64,000 nucleotides of DNA from Paracoccaceae bacterium (GTDB lineage Bacteria > Pseudomonadota > Alphaproteobacteria > Rhodobacterales > Rhodobacteraceae): contig JASBUI010000004.1 of the NCBI GenBank assembly GCA_030148005.1, forward strand, positions 124,001-188,000, written 5' to 3'. Of the stretch, positions 34,241 through 43,081 are shown piece by piece. Both the position numbers and the translations under genes were made by a program. Numbering within the stretch: the stretch's first letter is position 1; each line of letters opens with the position of its first letter. A model generated the notes under the pieces. It was given only the letters and a program-made list of their open reading frames with translations, had not been told where the DNA came from and did not search any database.

Positions 34241-34981
34241 ATGGACGGCAAACCGATCATGGCACGCGCCACTGCTGTTTGGCTGGTGGACAACACGACG
34301 ATCACATTCAAGCAGATCGCCGATTTCGTCGGTATGCACGAACTTGAGGTGCAGGGTATCGCCGATGGCGATGTCGCCGCTGGCGTCAAAGGTTTCGATC
34401 CGGTTGCCAACAACCAGCTGACACAGGAAGAGATCGACAAGGCCATTGCCGATCCGCTGCACAAGCTGAAGCTGAAGTTCAACGCCGCCGCCGTGGGCGA
34501 GGAAAAGCGCCGCGGGCCGCGCTATACGCCGCTGTCCAAGCGTCAGGACCGGCCTGCGTCGATCCTGTGGCTGGTCAAGTTCCACCCCGAACTGTCGGAC
34601 GGGCAAATCTCAAAGCTGGTGGGTACGACCAAGCCGACGATCCAGGCGATCCGCGAGCGGACCCATTGGAACATCTCGAACATTCAGCCGATCGACCCGG
34701 TTGCCTTGGGTCTTTGCCGCCAGTCCGAGTTGGATAATGCGGTTCAGAAGGCCAACGCCAAGAAAGCCAAGGAAGGCGGCGTGATGTCCGATGACGAGCG
34801 CCGCAAGCTTGTATCGACCGAACAGTCGCTGGGTATGCCGGCAGAGCCGAAGATGCCGACGGCCATTTCGGGGCTTGAGACCTTCACGCTTAGCGAGGAC
34901 CAGCCCGAGAAGGAAGATCCGGTCGATGCCGACAGCTTCTTTAACCTTCCCAACGATGCCGAGGATGACGACGAGGATTGA
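34241..34981 (+). CDS. DUF1013 protein (TrcR-like, tracks RNA polymerase in Caulobacter)
   Basis: The 246-residue acidic-tailed protein matches DUF1013 across its length: MARATAVWLVDNTTITFKQIADFVGMHELEVQGIADGD, then GPRYTPLSKRQDRPASILWLVKFHPELSDGQISKLVGTTKPTIQAIRER, which reads as a helix-turn-helix. The C-terminus is highly acidic. In Caulobacter the family member TrcR follows transcribing RNA polymerase and affects the cell cycle; the same role here is inference. The ATG at 34241 is the likely start. Followed by an intrinsic terminator. Confidence 0.88.
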   Translation: MDGKPIMARATAVWLVDNTTITFKQIADFVGMHELEVQGIADGDVAAGVKGFDPVANNQLTQEEIDKAIADPLHKLKLKFNAAAVGEEKRRGPRYTPLSKRQDRPASILWLVKFHPELSDGQISKLVGTTKPTIQAIRERTHWNISNIQPIDPVALGLCRQSELDNAVQKANAKKAKEGGVMSDDERRKLVSTEQSLGMPAEPKMPTAISGLETFTLSEDQPEKEDPVDADSFFNLPNDAEDDDED

Positions 34982-35007
34982 TCGGCGTCTCATCGCTGAA
35001 GTTTCAG

Positions 35008-35037
35008 GGCCCGGGGGTGTGAACCTTCCGGGCCTTT
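35008..35037 (+). terminator. Terminator-like hairpin after the DUF1013 gene
   Basis: GGCCCGG (35008-35014) pairs with CCGGGCC (35028-35034) and is followed by TTT. It lies about 27 bp after the DUF1013 stop; the next gene starts at 35141. Confidence 0.7.
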
Positions 35038-35140
35038 GCCGTCTTCAGGGGGTCTTTACCTTGGCGCGCGGGCGATGGAAACTGCGCGCGAAAGCGTCGG
35101 CCAGAGGCACCGGCAGAGATATTGAAAGCGAGGCTTTGAC

Positions 35141-35716
35141 ATGCGCTATGCCCTATTGTTCTGGCTGGCACTGGCGGCGCCTGCCGCCGCCGAGGATGCC
35201 TGTCACGATCTGTGGTTTACCAAGAACCTGATACTGGACCGGGCGGGGATGTGTTTTGGCACCAACCTTGGACGGGCGATTTTCAACAATGCCAATTGCA
35301 GCACATCGGCGCCGAAAATCTCGGCGGCTGATGATGCGCTGATCGAGCTTGTCGAGGCGCGCGAAGGGGCGCTTCAGTGCAAGATCGACAACTTCGCAAC
35401 GCGGCTGCCGGTCAAGATGGTGTGGCTTCGGGCGGAGCTGGATACGCTGCCCATTGCCAGTTTCACGCCCTTTTCGTGCGAGGACTGGAAGGGCCCGTTC
35501 ACGCCGCTATACGCAGGCGTTGATGCGGCCAAGCCCAAGGCCATCGGCGAGATCGAGGATGGCGATGACGTTTATTTCGAACATGATCCGATCAGCGGCT
35601 GGCAGTTCGTGACCGTGCGCCGTTCGCTGGAGTTTGTCGCAGGCGGCTGGTTTGCCGGCGGAATGGACAAGGCAAAACTGAAGGCCGAAGGGCTTTGCGG
35701 CGAGCTTAAAGGCTAG
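35141..35716 (+). CDS. Secreted DUF4453/YARHG-like protein
   Basis: A 191-residue protein with a signal peptide ([20 protein letters not shown]). The mature N-terminus holds the motif [19 protein letters not shown], close to the YARHG repeat found in extracellular proteins. The C-terminal half ([27 protein letters not shown]) matches DUF4453. Six cysteines suggest disulfides in the periplasm. The function is unknown. Its stop overlaps convergent recR by 4 bp. Confidence 0.8.
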   Translation: MRYALLFWLALAAPAAAEDACHDLWFTKNLILDRAGMCFGTNLGRAIFNNANCSTSAPKISAADDALIELVEAREGALQCKIDNFATRLPVKMVWLRAELDTLPIASFTPFSCEDWKGPFTPLYAGVDAAKPKAIGEIEDGDDVYFEHDPISGWQFVTVRRSLEFVAGGWFAGGMDKAKLKAEGLCGELKG

Positions 35717-36309
35717 AGCGATTTGCGTGCTTTGAGGGCGGCGCTGATGGTGCCGTCGTCGAGGTAATCAAGCTCTCCCCCGACAGGGACGCCTTGGGCG
35801 AGGGAGGTCACGCGCACGCGCTGTTCGAGTTGTTCGGCGATGTAGTGGGCGGTGGTCTGGCCGTCGATGGTGGCGTTGAGGGCAAGGATCACCTCGGTCA
35901 CGCCTTCGGTTTTGACCCGGTCCACAAGGCGCGGGATGCCAAGGTCATCGGGGCCGATGGCGTCCAGCGCCGAGAGGGTGCCGCCAAGCACGTGATAGCG
36001 GCCGCGAAACACCTGAGAGCGTTCCATCGCCCAGAGGTCGGCGACGTCTTCGACGACGCAGATCTCTCCGGTTGCGCGTTTCTCGCTGGAGCAGATGCCG
36101 CAGATTTCGGTGGTGCCGATATTGCCGCAGTTGAGGCATTCGCGGGCAGAGACGCCGACGGCGTGCATCGCATCGGCCAGCGGGTTGAGCAAAAGCGCGC
36201 GCTTCTTGATCAGGTGCAGGACGGCGCGGCGCGCCGAGCGGGGACCGAGGCCGGGAAGCTTGGCCATCAGTTCGATCAGCGCGTCTATTTCGCGGGGCGT
36301 ATCAGACAT
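35713..36309 (-). CDS. recR: Recombination mediator protein RecR
   Basis: RecR works with RecF and RecO to load RecA on single-stranded gaps. The 198-residue protein has the helix-hairpin-helix ([26 protein letters not shown]), a C4 zinc finger ([16 protein letters not shown], near 55-70) and a Toprim domain ([35 protein letters not shown]). It is encoded downstream of dnaX-ybaB on the same strand, a conserved order. The intergenic hairpin element copy 2 lies upstream of its start. Confidence 0.97.
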   Translation of the reverse strand: MSDTPREIDALIELMAKLPGLGPRSARRAVLHLIKKRALLLNPLADAMHAVGVSARECLNCGNIGTTEICGICSSEKRATGEICVVEDVADLWAMERSQVFRGRYHVLGGTLSALDAIGPDDLGIPRLVDRVKTEGVTEVILALNATIDGQTTAHYIAEQLEQRVRVTSLAQGVPVGGELDYLDDGTISAALKARKSL

Positions 36310-36335
36310 GGTGTGCACGCATGGTCAGGGGGCGG

Positions 36336-36375
36336 CCCGCCTCCGGCGGGAGTATTTGGGCAAAGAAGAAACCAT
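36336..36375 (+). repeat. Dispersed intergenic hairpin element, copy 2
   Basis: CCCGCCTCCGGCGGGAGTAT followed by TTGGGCAAAGAAGAAA. It matches copy 1 (26082-26120) closely over about 36 nt, but lies antisense to recR and ybaB, between the ybaB stop and the recR start. Its orientation is not fixed relative to genes. Confidence 0.75.
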
Positions 36376-36390
36376 GAGCGCGCGCCTGCA

Positions 36391-36735
36391 TCAGAAAGGC
36401 AGTTTCATTCCGGGGGGAAGCCCGAGGCCCTGGGTCAGCTGTTCCATTTCGGAGGCCGATTTTTCCTGTGCCTTTTGCTGGGCGTCCTTGATCGCGGCGA
36501 GGATGAGATCTTCGACGACCTCTTTTTCCTCGGGGTTGAAGATCGAGGGGTCGATATCCAGCGCGGTCAGTTCGCCCTTGGCGGTTGCGGTGGCGCGCAC
36601 AAGGCCCGCGCCGCTTTCACCGGTGACGGTGATGGCGTTCAGGCTTTCCTGCATTTCGGCCATCTTGGTCTGCATTTCCTGAGCGGTTTTCATCATCTTG
36701 GCCATGTCGCCAAGGCCGCCTAGACCTTTGAGCAT
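36391..36735 (-). CDS. ybaB: YbaB/EbfC nucleoid-associated protein
   Basis: A 114-residue protein MLKGLGGLGDMAKMMKTAQEMQTKMAEMQESL with an N-terminal coiled-coil and the family segment VTGESGAGLVRATATAKGELTALDIDPSIF. YbaB dimers bind DNA without strong sequence preference. The gene is 11 bp after dnaX, the conserved dnaX-ybaB-recR order. Confidence 0.95.
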   Translation of the reverse strand: MLKGLGGLGDMAKMMKTAQEMQTKMAEMQESLNAITVTGESGAGLVRATATAKGELTALDIDPSIFNPEEKEVVEDLILAAIKDAQQKAQEKSASEMEQLTQGLGLPPGMKLPF

Positions 36736-36746
36736 TGTCGTTCTCC

Positions 36747-38525
36747 TTAGTCTTCTTCAAAGGGATCCCATTCCTCGTCCACCTCGGGCAGGGCCTGAGC
36801 GGCGGCTTTGGATGCGATCTCATCGGGTGTGGTTATCTTTATGATCTTCGCCTTGGGGAAGGCATCGAAAACGGCTTGGACCAGCGGGTGCTGGCGGGCC
36901 TTTTCCTGAAGGGCAAGTTCGGCGGCATCGCGCACCTCGGCGATCGTTGGCGCGCCGCCTTCGGAGGCGACCGAGAGCGCCCAGCGAACGCCGGTCCAGC
37001 GGCCAAGCTGTTTGGAAAGCCGCGCGGCCAGATCGGGGGGGGCCGATGGGGTTGGCTGAAATTCGATGCGGCCGGGGCTGTAGGAGACAAGGCGCAGGGT
37101 TGTTTCAACCTCGATCAGAAGCTGCACGTCGCGGTGACGGCGGATCAGCTGAACCACGTCTTCGAAACGGGCGTAATGGGCCAGCGCGGTTTCGCTTTGC
37201 AGGGCGGGCGCCGCCGAAAGGCCGCCGCCTGAAGATGCCGCCGCCGCAGCAGGGCGGGGCGCGGATTGGACCATATGCGCGGCGGGCCCGTTAGGCGGGG
37301 CCGCGCCGCCGCCGCTGGCGGGCGCTGGCGCAGGCGCGCGGGTCTGATGGGGCGCGGCGTCATTCAGTTTGCGCACCAGATCATCGGGCGAGGGCAGATC
37401 GGCGACATGGGTTAGCCGGATGATCGCCATTTCGGCGGCCATCATCGAATTGGGGGCCTGCGCGACCTCTTCCAGCGCCTTGAGAAGCATCTGCCACATG
37501 CGCGAGAGGATGCGCATGGGAACCGCTTCGGCCATGGCGCGGCCACGGTCGCGTTCATCAGGGCTTACCGTGGGGTCTTCGGCGGCCTGCGGGGTGATCT
37601 TGATGACGCTGGTCCAATGGGCGATTTCGGCCAGATCGCGCAGTATGGCCAACGGATCGGCGCCATCGGCATATTGGGTGGCCAGTTCGCTAAGCGCATC
37701 CGCGGCCTGACCCTTGAGGATCATGTCAAAGAGATCAAGAACACGGCCACGATCGGCCAGACCCAGCATCGAGCGGACCTGATCGGCGGTCGTCTCACCC
37801 GCGCCATGGGCGATGGCCTGATCAAGAAGCGACATCGCATCGCGAACCGAGCCTTCGGCGGCGCGGGTGATCAGGGCAAGGGCGTCATCGGCAATCTCGG
37901 CCTTTTCGAGGGCGGCGATGGATTTGAGGTGCGCGATCATCACCTCGGGTTCGATGCGGCGCAGATCAAAGCGCTGGCAGCGTGACAGCACCGTCACCGG
38001 GACCTTGCGAATCTCGGTCGTGGCAAAGATGAACTTGACGTGTTTGGGCGGCTCTTCGAGCGTTTTGAGCAGCGCGTTGAAGGCGCTGGTCGAAAGCATG
38101 TGAACTTCGTCGATGATATAGACTTTGTAGCGGGCCGAGGCGGCGCGGTAATGGACGCTTTCGATAATCTCGCGGATATCGCCGACCCCGGTGCGCGAGG
38201 CGGCGTCCATTTCGATCACGTCGACGTGTCGGCCCTGCATGATGCCGGTGCATTGCTCACATTTGCCGCAAGGATCGGTGGTGGGGCCGCCGTCGCCGTC
38301 GGGGCCGATGCAATTGAGGCCTTTGGCGATGATCCGGGCGGTCGTGGTTTTGCCGGTTCCGCGAATGCCGGTCATGATGAAGGCCTGAGCGATACGGTCG
38401 GCTTCGAACGCGTTTTTCAGCGTGCGGACCATCGCCTCTTGCCCGATCAGATCAGCAAAAGTTGCCGGGCGATACTTGCGCGCCAGCACCTGATAGGTTT
38501 CCTGCGTTTCCACGCCGTCGTTCAT
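36747..38525 (-). CDS. dnaX: DNA polymerase III subunits gamma/tau
   Basis: DnaX is the ATPase of the clamp loader. The 592-residue protein has Walker A GIRGTGKTTTARI (near 50), a zinc module CGKCEQC (near 85-91), DEVHMLSTSAFNALLKTLEEPP (Walker B) and the sensor region. A Pro/Ala-rich linker (about 385-425) leads to a C-terminal tau domain. I see no obvious slippery A-run for gamma production, though I could not test it. The first gene of dnaX-ybaB-recR; SRP RNA lies upstream. Confidence 0.96.
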   Translation of the reverse strand: MNDGVETQETYQVLARKYRPATFADLIGQEAMVRTLKNAFEADRIAQAFIMTGIRGTGKTTTARIIAKGLNCIGPDGDGGPTTDPCGKCEQCTGIMQGRHVDVIEMDAASRTGVGDIREIIESVHYRAASARYKVYIIDEVHMLSTSAFNALLKTLEEPPKHVKFIFATTEIRKVPVTVLSRCQRFDLRRIEPEVMIAHLKSIAALEKAEIADDALALITRAAEGSVRDAMSLLDQAIAHGAGETTADQVRSMLGLADRGRVLDLFDMILKGQAADALSELATQYADGADPLAILRDLAEIAHWTSVIKITPQAAEDPTVSPDERDRGRAMAEAVPMRILSRMWQMLLKALEEVAQAPNSMMAAEMAIIRLTHVADLPSPDDLVRKLNDAAPHQTRAPAPAPASGGGAAPPNGPAAHMVQSAPRPAAAAASSGGGLSAAPALQSETALAHYARFEDVVQLIRRHRDVQLLIEVETTLRLVSYSPGRIEFQPTPSAPPDLAARLSKQLGRWTGVRWALSVASEGGAPTIAEVRDAAELALQEKARQHPLVQAVFDAFPKAKIIKITTPDEIASKAAAQALPEVDEEWDPFEED

Positions 38526-38629
38526 ATGCCTTGCCTGCTCTTTGCGATGGAACCATATCTAGAGCCACGGCCCGAAAAAGGCGAGTCTTGCCGGGCCGCG
38601 TGAGGCGGGAAAATCTGGAAAGAGTTGCC

Positions 38630-39133
38630 ATGAGCCTGGAGATTGCGACCTTGCCGCTGGAGAGTGGCGCAAAACTGGGGATCTGCGCGATGCCCGGGCG
38701 CGGCGGGGCGTATCGGCAGGATCTGGCGGATATCCTGCGATGGGCGCCGTCGATGGTTCTGACGATGACGACGCAGCTAGAGATGGACCGCGTGGGCGCA
38801 GGGGCGCTGGGCGATGATCTGAAGCAGGCCGGCGTTCAGTGGCGGCATCTGCCGATCAGCGATTTCCGGGCGCCGAGGGAAGATGTGGCGGCGCTTTGGC
38901 CGGCCGTGTCGGCAGAGGCGCTGGCGATTCTGGGGGCGGGGGGCAGCGTTCTGGCGCATTGCTATGGCGGCTGTGGCCGGTCGGGCATGGCGCTGTTGCG
39001 TCTGATGGTCGAGGCGGGCGAGGCGCCGGAGTTGGCGCTGAAGCGGTTGCGCGCGGTGCGGCTTTGCGCGGTTGAGACGGGCGAGCAGTTTGACTGGGCC
39101 AGCGCGGCGCGCCGACCGGGCGCTGACGGGTGA
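38630..39133 (+). CDS. Cysteine-based protein phosphatase (tyrosine/dual-specificity fold)
   Basis: The 167-residue protein has the active-site loop VLAHCYGGCGRSG, which fits HC-x5-R-S with the general acid likely in ISDFRAP (near 80). The N-terminal part (LGICAMPGRGG; WAPSMVLTMTTQLEMDR) matches cyclin-dependent-kinase-inhibitor-3/DSP-like bacterial phosphatases. The substrate is unknown. The frame is open from 38462; the ATG at 38630 gives MSLEIATLPL. Divergent from dnaX, and SRP RNA follows on the opposite strand. Confidence 0.82.
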   Translation: MSLEIATLPLESGAKLGICAMPGRGGAYRQDLADILRWAPSMVLTMTTQLEMDRVGAGALGDDLKQAGVQWRHLPISDFRAPREDVAALWPAVSAEALAILGAGGSVLAHCYGGCGRSGMALLRLMVEAGEAPELALKRLRAVRLCAVETGEQFDWASAARRPGADG

Positions 39134-39147
39134 TCCTGATAGGGGAA

Positions 39148-39250
39148 GTGGTGAGAGGCTGGACAACGACCCAAGCGGGGCTCGTTACGGCTGCTTCCTT
39201 CCGGATCTGACCGGGTTGGCGAGGTGCCTGCCCGCGCCAACCTCTCACCG
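39148..39250 (-). ncRNA. ffs: Small-type signal recognition particle RNA (4.5S RNA)
   Basis: On the minus strand the apical part reads GGTCAGATCCGGAAGGAAGC, the near-invariant Ffh-binding region of SRP RNA. The termini pair: GGTGAGAGG near 39150-39158 with CCTCTCACC near 39241-39249. About 100 nt in total, a single hairpin. The position close to dnaX is typical. Exact ends are estimated. Confidence 0.93.
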
Positions 39251-39312
39251 GGGTATGTATAGATCGCACGTTGCCTGTGCAAGTGGGCGCGCGTTTTTGA
39301 TCAGGTGGGGCC

Positions 39313-40299
39313 CTAGGCCGTCAAAAGCGCGCAGTCGCGGCGGCCAAGGGTCGGGCCGCAAAGCGATGGCATGGATGGTTTGCCGCTTGTGAAAAGCTCT
39401 GGAAAAAGGGCGCCAAGTTCGCACAGGGCGGCGGGGGTCAGAGAGCGGGCGGCCATCTTACCCAAGTACAGGCTTTCGGCGGGGGCGCCGTTGGCGATGA
39501 GGATGTCATGGGCGCCGGTGAAGACATGGTAGTAGGTCACGCCGGTGGCGGTGTCGCTGCGCCGGATGGTGCGCCCGTTGACCAGATGGGCGGCGGGGGC
39601 AAGAACCGCGCCCTGACCAAAGTAAAGCGCCGCGCGGTAGTCGCGGATTTCCAGACGGTGCTGGGGCGATAGGGTCAGCGCGGATGCCGGAACACCGGGG
39701 CCAAGTGCGCCCGCCTCGATCCGGATCGGGCGCAGGGAGGGAAAGCGCATCAGTTCCAGACAGCCCACCTTGCGCTGGCCGATCCAGCGGGCGGTCACGG
39801 TATCGCCGCCGTCGGTTGAAAGTTCGTCGCCTTCGCAAAGATCCTCTACCGCGATGGTGCCGGTGGGCGTGGCCAGCATGGTGCCTTCTGCAAAGCAGAT
39901 GATGATCGGGGAGGGGTCGGAGCTGAATGACTGGGCGGCGTATTCGTCATCAAGTTCGACCTGACCGGTATAGGTGTTTCCGTCGGCGCCGACGTAGGTA
40001 AAGCCCATCCTGTCGGGATAGCCCGGAACAGGGCCGGTCAACTGCGCGCCAAGCAGCTTTATCTCATCGCTGCTGTCATAGCTTTTTAGTTCGATCTGGA
40101 TGTCACCGGTGAAGGTTGAAAGGTCAACCTCGACATAGTCGGCTTGATTGTTCTTGCCGGAGTAATCGATGGTGATCTGGTTGAAGTTCGCGCCGCCGCC
40201 GACCAGCGTGACCGCGCCGCGCCCGGTAAGGTCGATCGTGACGACGTCATGGTCGTGGACAAGGTAGGTGCCGCCGGTCTGGGCGGTGAAACTGGACAT
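39313..40299 (-). CDS. Hint-domain (hedgehog/intein-type) protein
   Basis: A 328-residue protein. Residues 1-130 are beta-rich (repeated TIDLTGRGAVTL, YVEVDLSTFTGDI). From about 134 comes a Hint module: IICFAEGTMLATPTGTIAVEDL with Cys135 as nucleophile candidate, the LTSP-like block ALTLSPQHRLEI with its His near 216, and a C-terminal part ending in LGRRDCALLTA. Such Hint_2 proteins are common in Roseobacter and are thought to be secreted or self-processing; activity is unproven. No classical signal peptide is seen. A GTCGTT/AACGAC palindrome lies upstream (40418-40433). Confidence 0.85.
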   Translation of the reverse strand: MSSFTAQTGGTYLVHDHDVVTIDLTGRGAVTLVGGGANFNQITIDYSGKNNQADYVEVDLSTFTGDIQIELKSYDSSDEIKLLGAQLTGPVPGYPDRMGFTYVGADGNTYTGQVELDDEYAAQSFSSDPSPIIICFAEGTMLATPTGTIAVEDLCEGDELSTDGGDTVTARWIGQRKVGCLELMRFPSLRPIRIEAGALGPGVPASALTLSPQHRLEIRDYRAALYFGQGAVLAPAAHLVNGRTIRRSDTATGVTYYHVFTGAHDILIANGAPAESLYLGKMAARSLTPAALCELGALFPELFTSGKPSMPSLCGPTLGRRDCALLTA

Positions 40300-40461
40300 G
40301 GGTCTTGCATCCCCTCTTGCTTGCGCGGCCGGCCGGGCCCGCGGGGGTCAACTTGGGGGCAAGTTGCTAACCGGTGGTAAAACGGGGGCCGGTTGCAGGC
40401 CGGTCAGGCCGCGCTAAGTCGTTCCAAAACGACGCAAATTTTAGGGATTGCGGGCGCGGTC

Positions 40462-40806
40462 CTATTGGCTTCCGGGCAGATCGCCCATGCAGGTCAGGCG
40501 CGCGAAAAGGCCATAGCAGGTTGCCGTTTGTCCCAGACCTTTGACATCGACACGGGCATAGATCTTGCGGTCGGTATAGGTCATCTGGGTGGCCGAGACG
40601 ATCAGGTCGGCGCAGGCGGCGGTGTTGACCTTGCAGATCGCAAGCGCGGCGTTCTCGGCCGGTTTGCGGGTGCCATTGGCGTCCTGCATGGCAATCTGCT
40701 CTTGCACCTTGGCGCGGAAAAGATCGCGGGTCTTATCCGCGTCCGGGCGGGTCAGAAAGGCGATGCCAAGGGCGATGACGGTGAGGGTAAGGAACATCCT
40801 GAACAT
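40462..40806 (-). CDS. Small exported or membrane-anchored protein of unknown function
   Basis: The 114-residue protein starts with a hydrophobic N-terminal segment (MFRMFLTLTVIALGIAFL). A soluble part has four cysteines (ALAICKVNTAACADLIV and TATCYGLFARLTCMG) that could form disulfides in the periplasm. It resembles short DUF4359-type proteins, but I am not certain. It lies between the Hint gene and the cyclic phosphodiesterase gene, all on the minus strand. Confidence 0.7.
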   Translation of the reverse strand: MFRMFLTLTVIALGIAFLTRPDADKTRDLFRAKVQEQIAMQDANGTRKPAENAALAICKVNTAACADLIVSATQMTYTDRKIYARVDVKGLGQTATCYGLFARLTCMGDLPGSQ

Positions 40807-40895
40807 GAGCTTCTTAAAGTCGCAAATCGTTCAGGGCGCAAGGGGTTTGCCGGCAGGCGGGCAGGCCCGCCGGCAAAGTTGGTTGGCCGCCGCGT

Positions 40896-42872
40896 CTAAA
40901 GCGAGATGCGGAAGCGGGCAAAGCCGTCGGGGCCGTCGCCGGCCGGCTCGATAGCAACGCCTTTTACGTCCTTCACATAGTCCTTGGCCTTGGGACCGGT
41001 GTCGAAAAGAACCGTGGTGCCGGGCAGGGATTTGAACGTCCAGTTGGCATCGGCCGAGGGGTTGATCGTGCCTTGCTCGACAATGTAGCGGACGATGACG
41101 TCGCGGTTGGTGTCGGGACCTTCAAAGATGATGGTATCGCCCTTGGCACCGGGGAAGTCGCCGCCGCCCGATGCACGGTAGTTGTTGGTGGCCACGATGA
41201 ACTCCATATCGTCGGTCACCGGCTTGCCCTTGTACATCAGGTCGGTGATGCGGCTTGCGTCGGGGTTCAGCATCTCGCCCTTGGGACCAAAGCGCGAGGG
41301 TTGTGAAAGGTCGATCTTGTAGGTCACCCCGTCGATCACGTCGAAGTTGTAGGAGGGGAAGCTGGGGTTCAGCAGCACCTGATCGGCGTCGCCGGGTTTG
41401 ACCTGATTGAAGATACCGGCCGAGCGTTCCAGCCAGCCCTTGACCTGCGCGCCGTTGATTTTCACCGCGCGCACGGTGTTGGGATAAAGGTAGAGATCGG
41501 CGACGTTCTTGATCGCCACATCGCCGGTTGGCACGTCGGTATAGTATTCCGGTCCGCCGCGTCCGCCCGCCTTGAACGGGGCTGCGGCCGAGAGGATCGG
41601 CAGGCCTTCATAGGCGGTGCCTTTCATCATCTGGCCGATGTACCATTCCTGCGCGATAGAGACGATCTGAACCGATGGATCATCGGCCACCAGCGCAAAG
41701 TAGCTTTGCAGCGGCGCCGATGTCTTGCCCACCGGGCGGCGGATGTATTCCAGCGTCGCCTCATGCTCTTTCTTGATGGAATCAAGGACGTATTGCTGGC
41801 TTTCGACAAGCGGCGTGATGGAGCGGTCTTCGTTGCGCTTTGAGATGGGCCGCGCCTCTGTCTCAAAGTTCATGACCTTCCACTGGCCGCCCGATGTTTC
41901 CAGCATCAGGTCGATCACGCCAAGGTGGCTGCCCCAGAAGCCGCCCATCGCGGCCGGTTTGCCATGCAACGTGCCGCGTTTTGCGTCCACGCCCGCAAAG
42001 CCGTCATAGCGCGAGCCGGGGAAAACAAGGTGGCTGTGGCCGGTCATGATGGCGTCGATGCCTTCGACCATGGCCAGAGGCACAGAGGCGTTTTCCATCA
42101 GGTCGGTATGATCGGCGCTGCCGATGCCCGAATGCGACAGGGCGATGATGATGTCGGCGCCTGCCTCTTTCATCTGCGGGACATAGGCGCGGGCGGTTTC
42201 GACGATGTCGCGGGTGTTTACCTTGCCCTCAAGATGGCGGCGGTCCCAGTTCATGATCTGTGGCGGGACAAAGCCGATCAGGCCGATCTTGATCTGATGC
42301 TCGGTTCCGGCGCCATCGGTGATGGTGCGATCAAGGATCGTGTAGGGTTTGATCAGGGTTTTGTCGGCGGTGGGCGCGGAGCCCATTTCCGTGGCGATAT
42401 TGGCCGAGACGATGGGGAAATCCGCGCCCGCGAGGGATTTCATCAGGAAATCGAGGCCATAGTTGAATTCGTGGTTGCCCAGTGTCGATGCATCAAAGCC
42501 GACGGCGTTCATGGCCATGATCACCGGGTGCATGTCGCCTTCCTTCATGCCCCGTTCATAGGCGATGTAGTCGCCCATCGGGTTGCCCTGAAGAAAGTCG
42601 CCATTGTCGACAAGCATGGAGTTTGTCGCTTCGGCGCGGATGTCGGCGATGTGCGAGGCGGTGCGCGCAAGGCCGATCGTGTCGCGCGGTTTGTCCGAAT
42701 AATAGTCGTAAGGGTAGACGTGTACATGCAGGTCCGTGGTTTCCATCACGCGCAGGTGCGCCTGACCGGCGGCGGCGCGTGCAGAAAAGGGGTGCAGAAG
42801 GGTCAAAGCGGCACCTGCCGCGGAACTGGCGAGAAACTGACGACGGGAAAACGGGAACGATGGGTTGGGCAT
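40896..42872 (-). CDS. cpdB: Periplasmic 2',3'-cyclic-nucleotide 2'-phosphodiesterase/3'-nucleotidase
   Basis: The 658-residue CpdB-type enzyme starts with a twin-arginine signal (SRRQFLASSAAGAALTLLHPFSARA). The metallophosphatase domain follows: MVMETTDLHVH, DNGDFLQGNPMG, LGNHEFNYGL, ALSHSGIG and MTGHSHLVFPG. The C-terminal 5'-nucleotidase domain ends near 640 (NNYRASGGGDFPG). It would hydrolyse 2',3'-cyclic nucleotides and 3'-nucleotides outside the cytoplasm, products of RNase T2 action. The start at 42872 is chosen for the Tat signal; the frame is open further upstream. Divergent from nudC. Confidence 0.92.
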   Translation of the reverse strand: MPNPSFPFSRRQFLASSAAGAALTLLHPFSARAAAGQAHLRVMETTDLHVHVYPYDYYSDKPRDTIGLARTASHIADIRAEATNSMLVDNGDFLQGNPMGDYIAYERGMKEGDMHPVIMAMNAVGFDASTLGNHEFNYGLDFLMKSLAGADFPIVSANIATEMGSAPTADKTLIKPYTILDRTITDGAGTEHQIKIGLIGFVPPQIMNWDRRHLEGKVNTRDIVETARAYVPQMKEAGADIIIALSHSGIGSADHTDLMENASVPLAMVEGIDAIMTGHSHLVFPGSRYDGFAGVDAKRGTLHGKPAAMGGFWGSHLGVIDLMLETSGGQWKVMNFETEARPISKRNEDRSITPLVESQQYVLDSIKKEHEATLEYIRRPVGKTSAPLQSYFALVADDPSVQIVSIAQEWYIGQMMKGTAYEGLPILSAAAPFKAGGRGGPEYYTDVPTGDVAIKNVADLYLYPNTVRAVKINGAQVKGWLERSAGIFNQVKPGDADQVLLNPSFPSYNFDVIDGVTYKIDLSQPSRFGPKGEMLNPDASRITDLMYKGKPVTDDMEFIVATNNYRASGGGDFPGAKGDTIIFEGPDTNRDVIVRYIVEQGTINPSADANWTFKSLPGTTVLFDTGPKAKDYVKDVKGVAIEPAGDGPDGFARFRISL

Positions 42873-43081
42873 CTGGACTTCCTCCAATTCAGAATCATGT
42901 CGTAATACTCCGAAGCCTAGCATGAGAATTGTGACATCAACCCAAATCAGGGGCGCGTCGCGATCACTTTTAAATTCGATTATTTGTTAATCAAGTTCTG
43001 GATGTAAAGCCAAAGAAATACTCGCCTGATTGCACGGGGCGGCCAGACGTGGCACCAGTTGCCAAGGGCAGGGAGGCAGCG

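Noticed and set aside
42970-42992. Two TTAA tetramers near 42970 and 42987 as a CtrA site
   Set aside because: Their spacing (13 bp) is not the 7 bp of TTAA-N7-TTAA; no other CtrA-like pair was seen.
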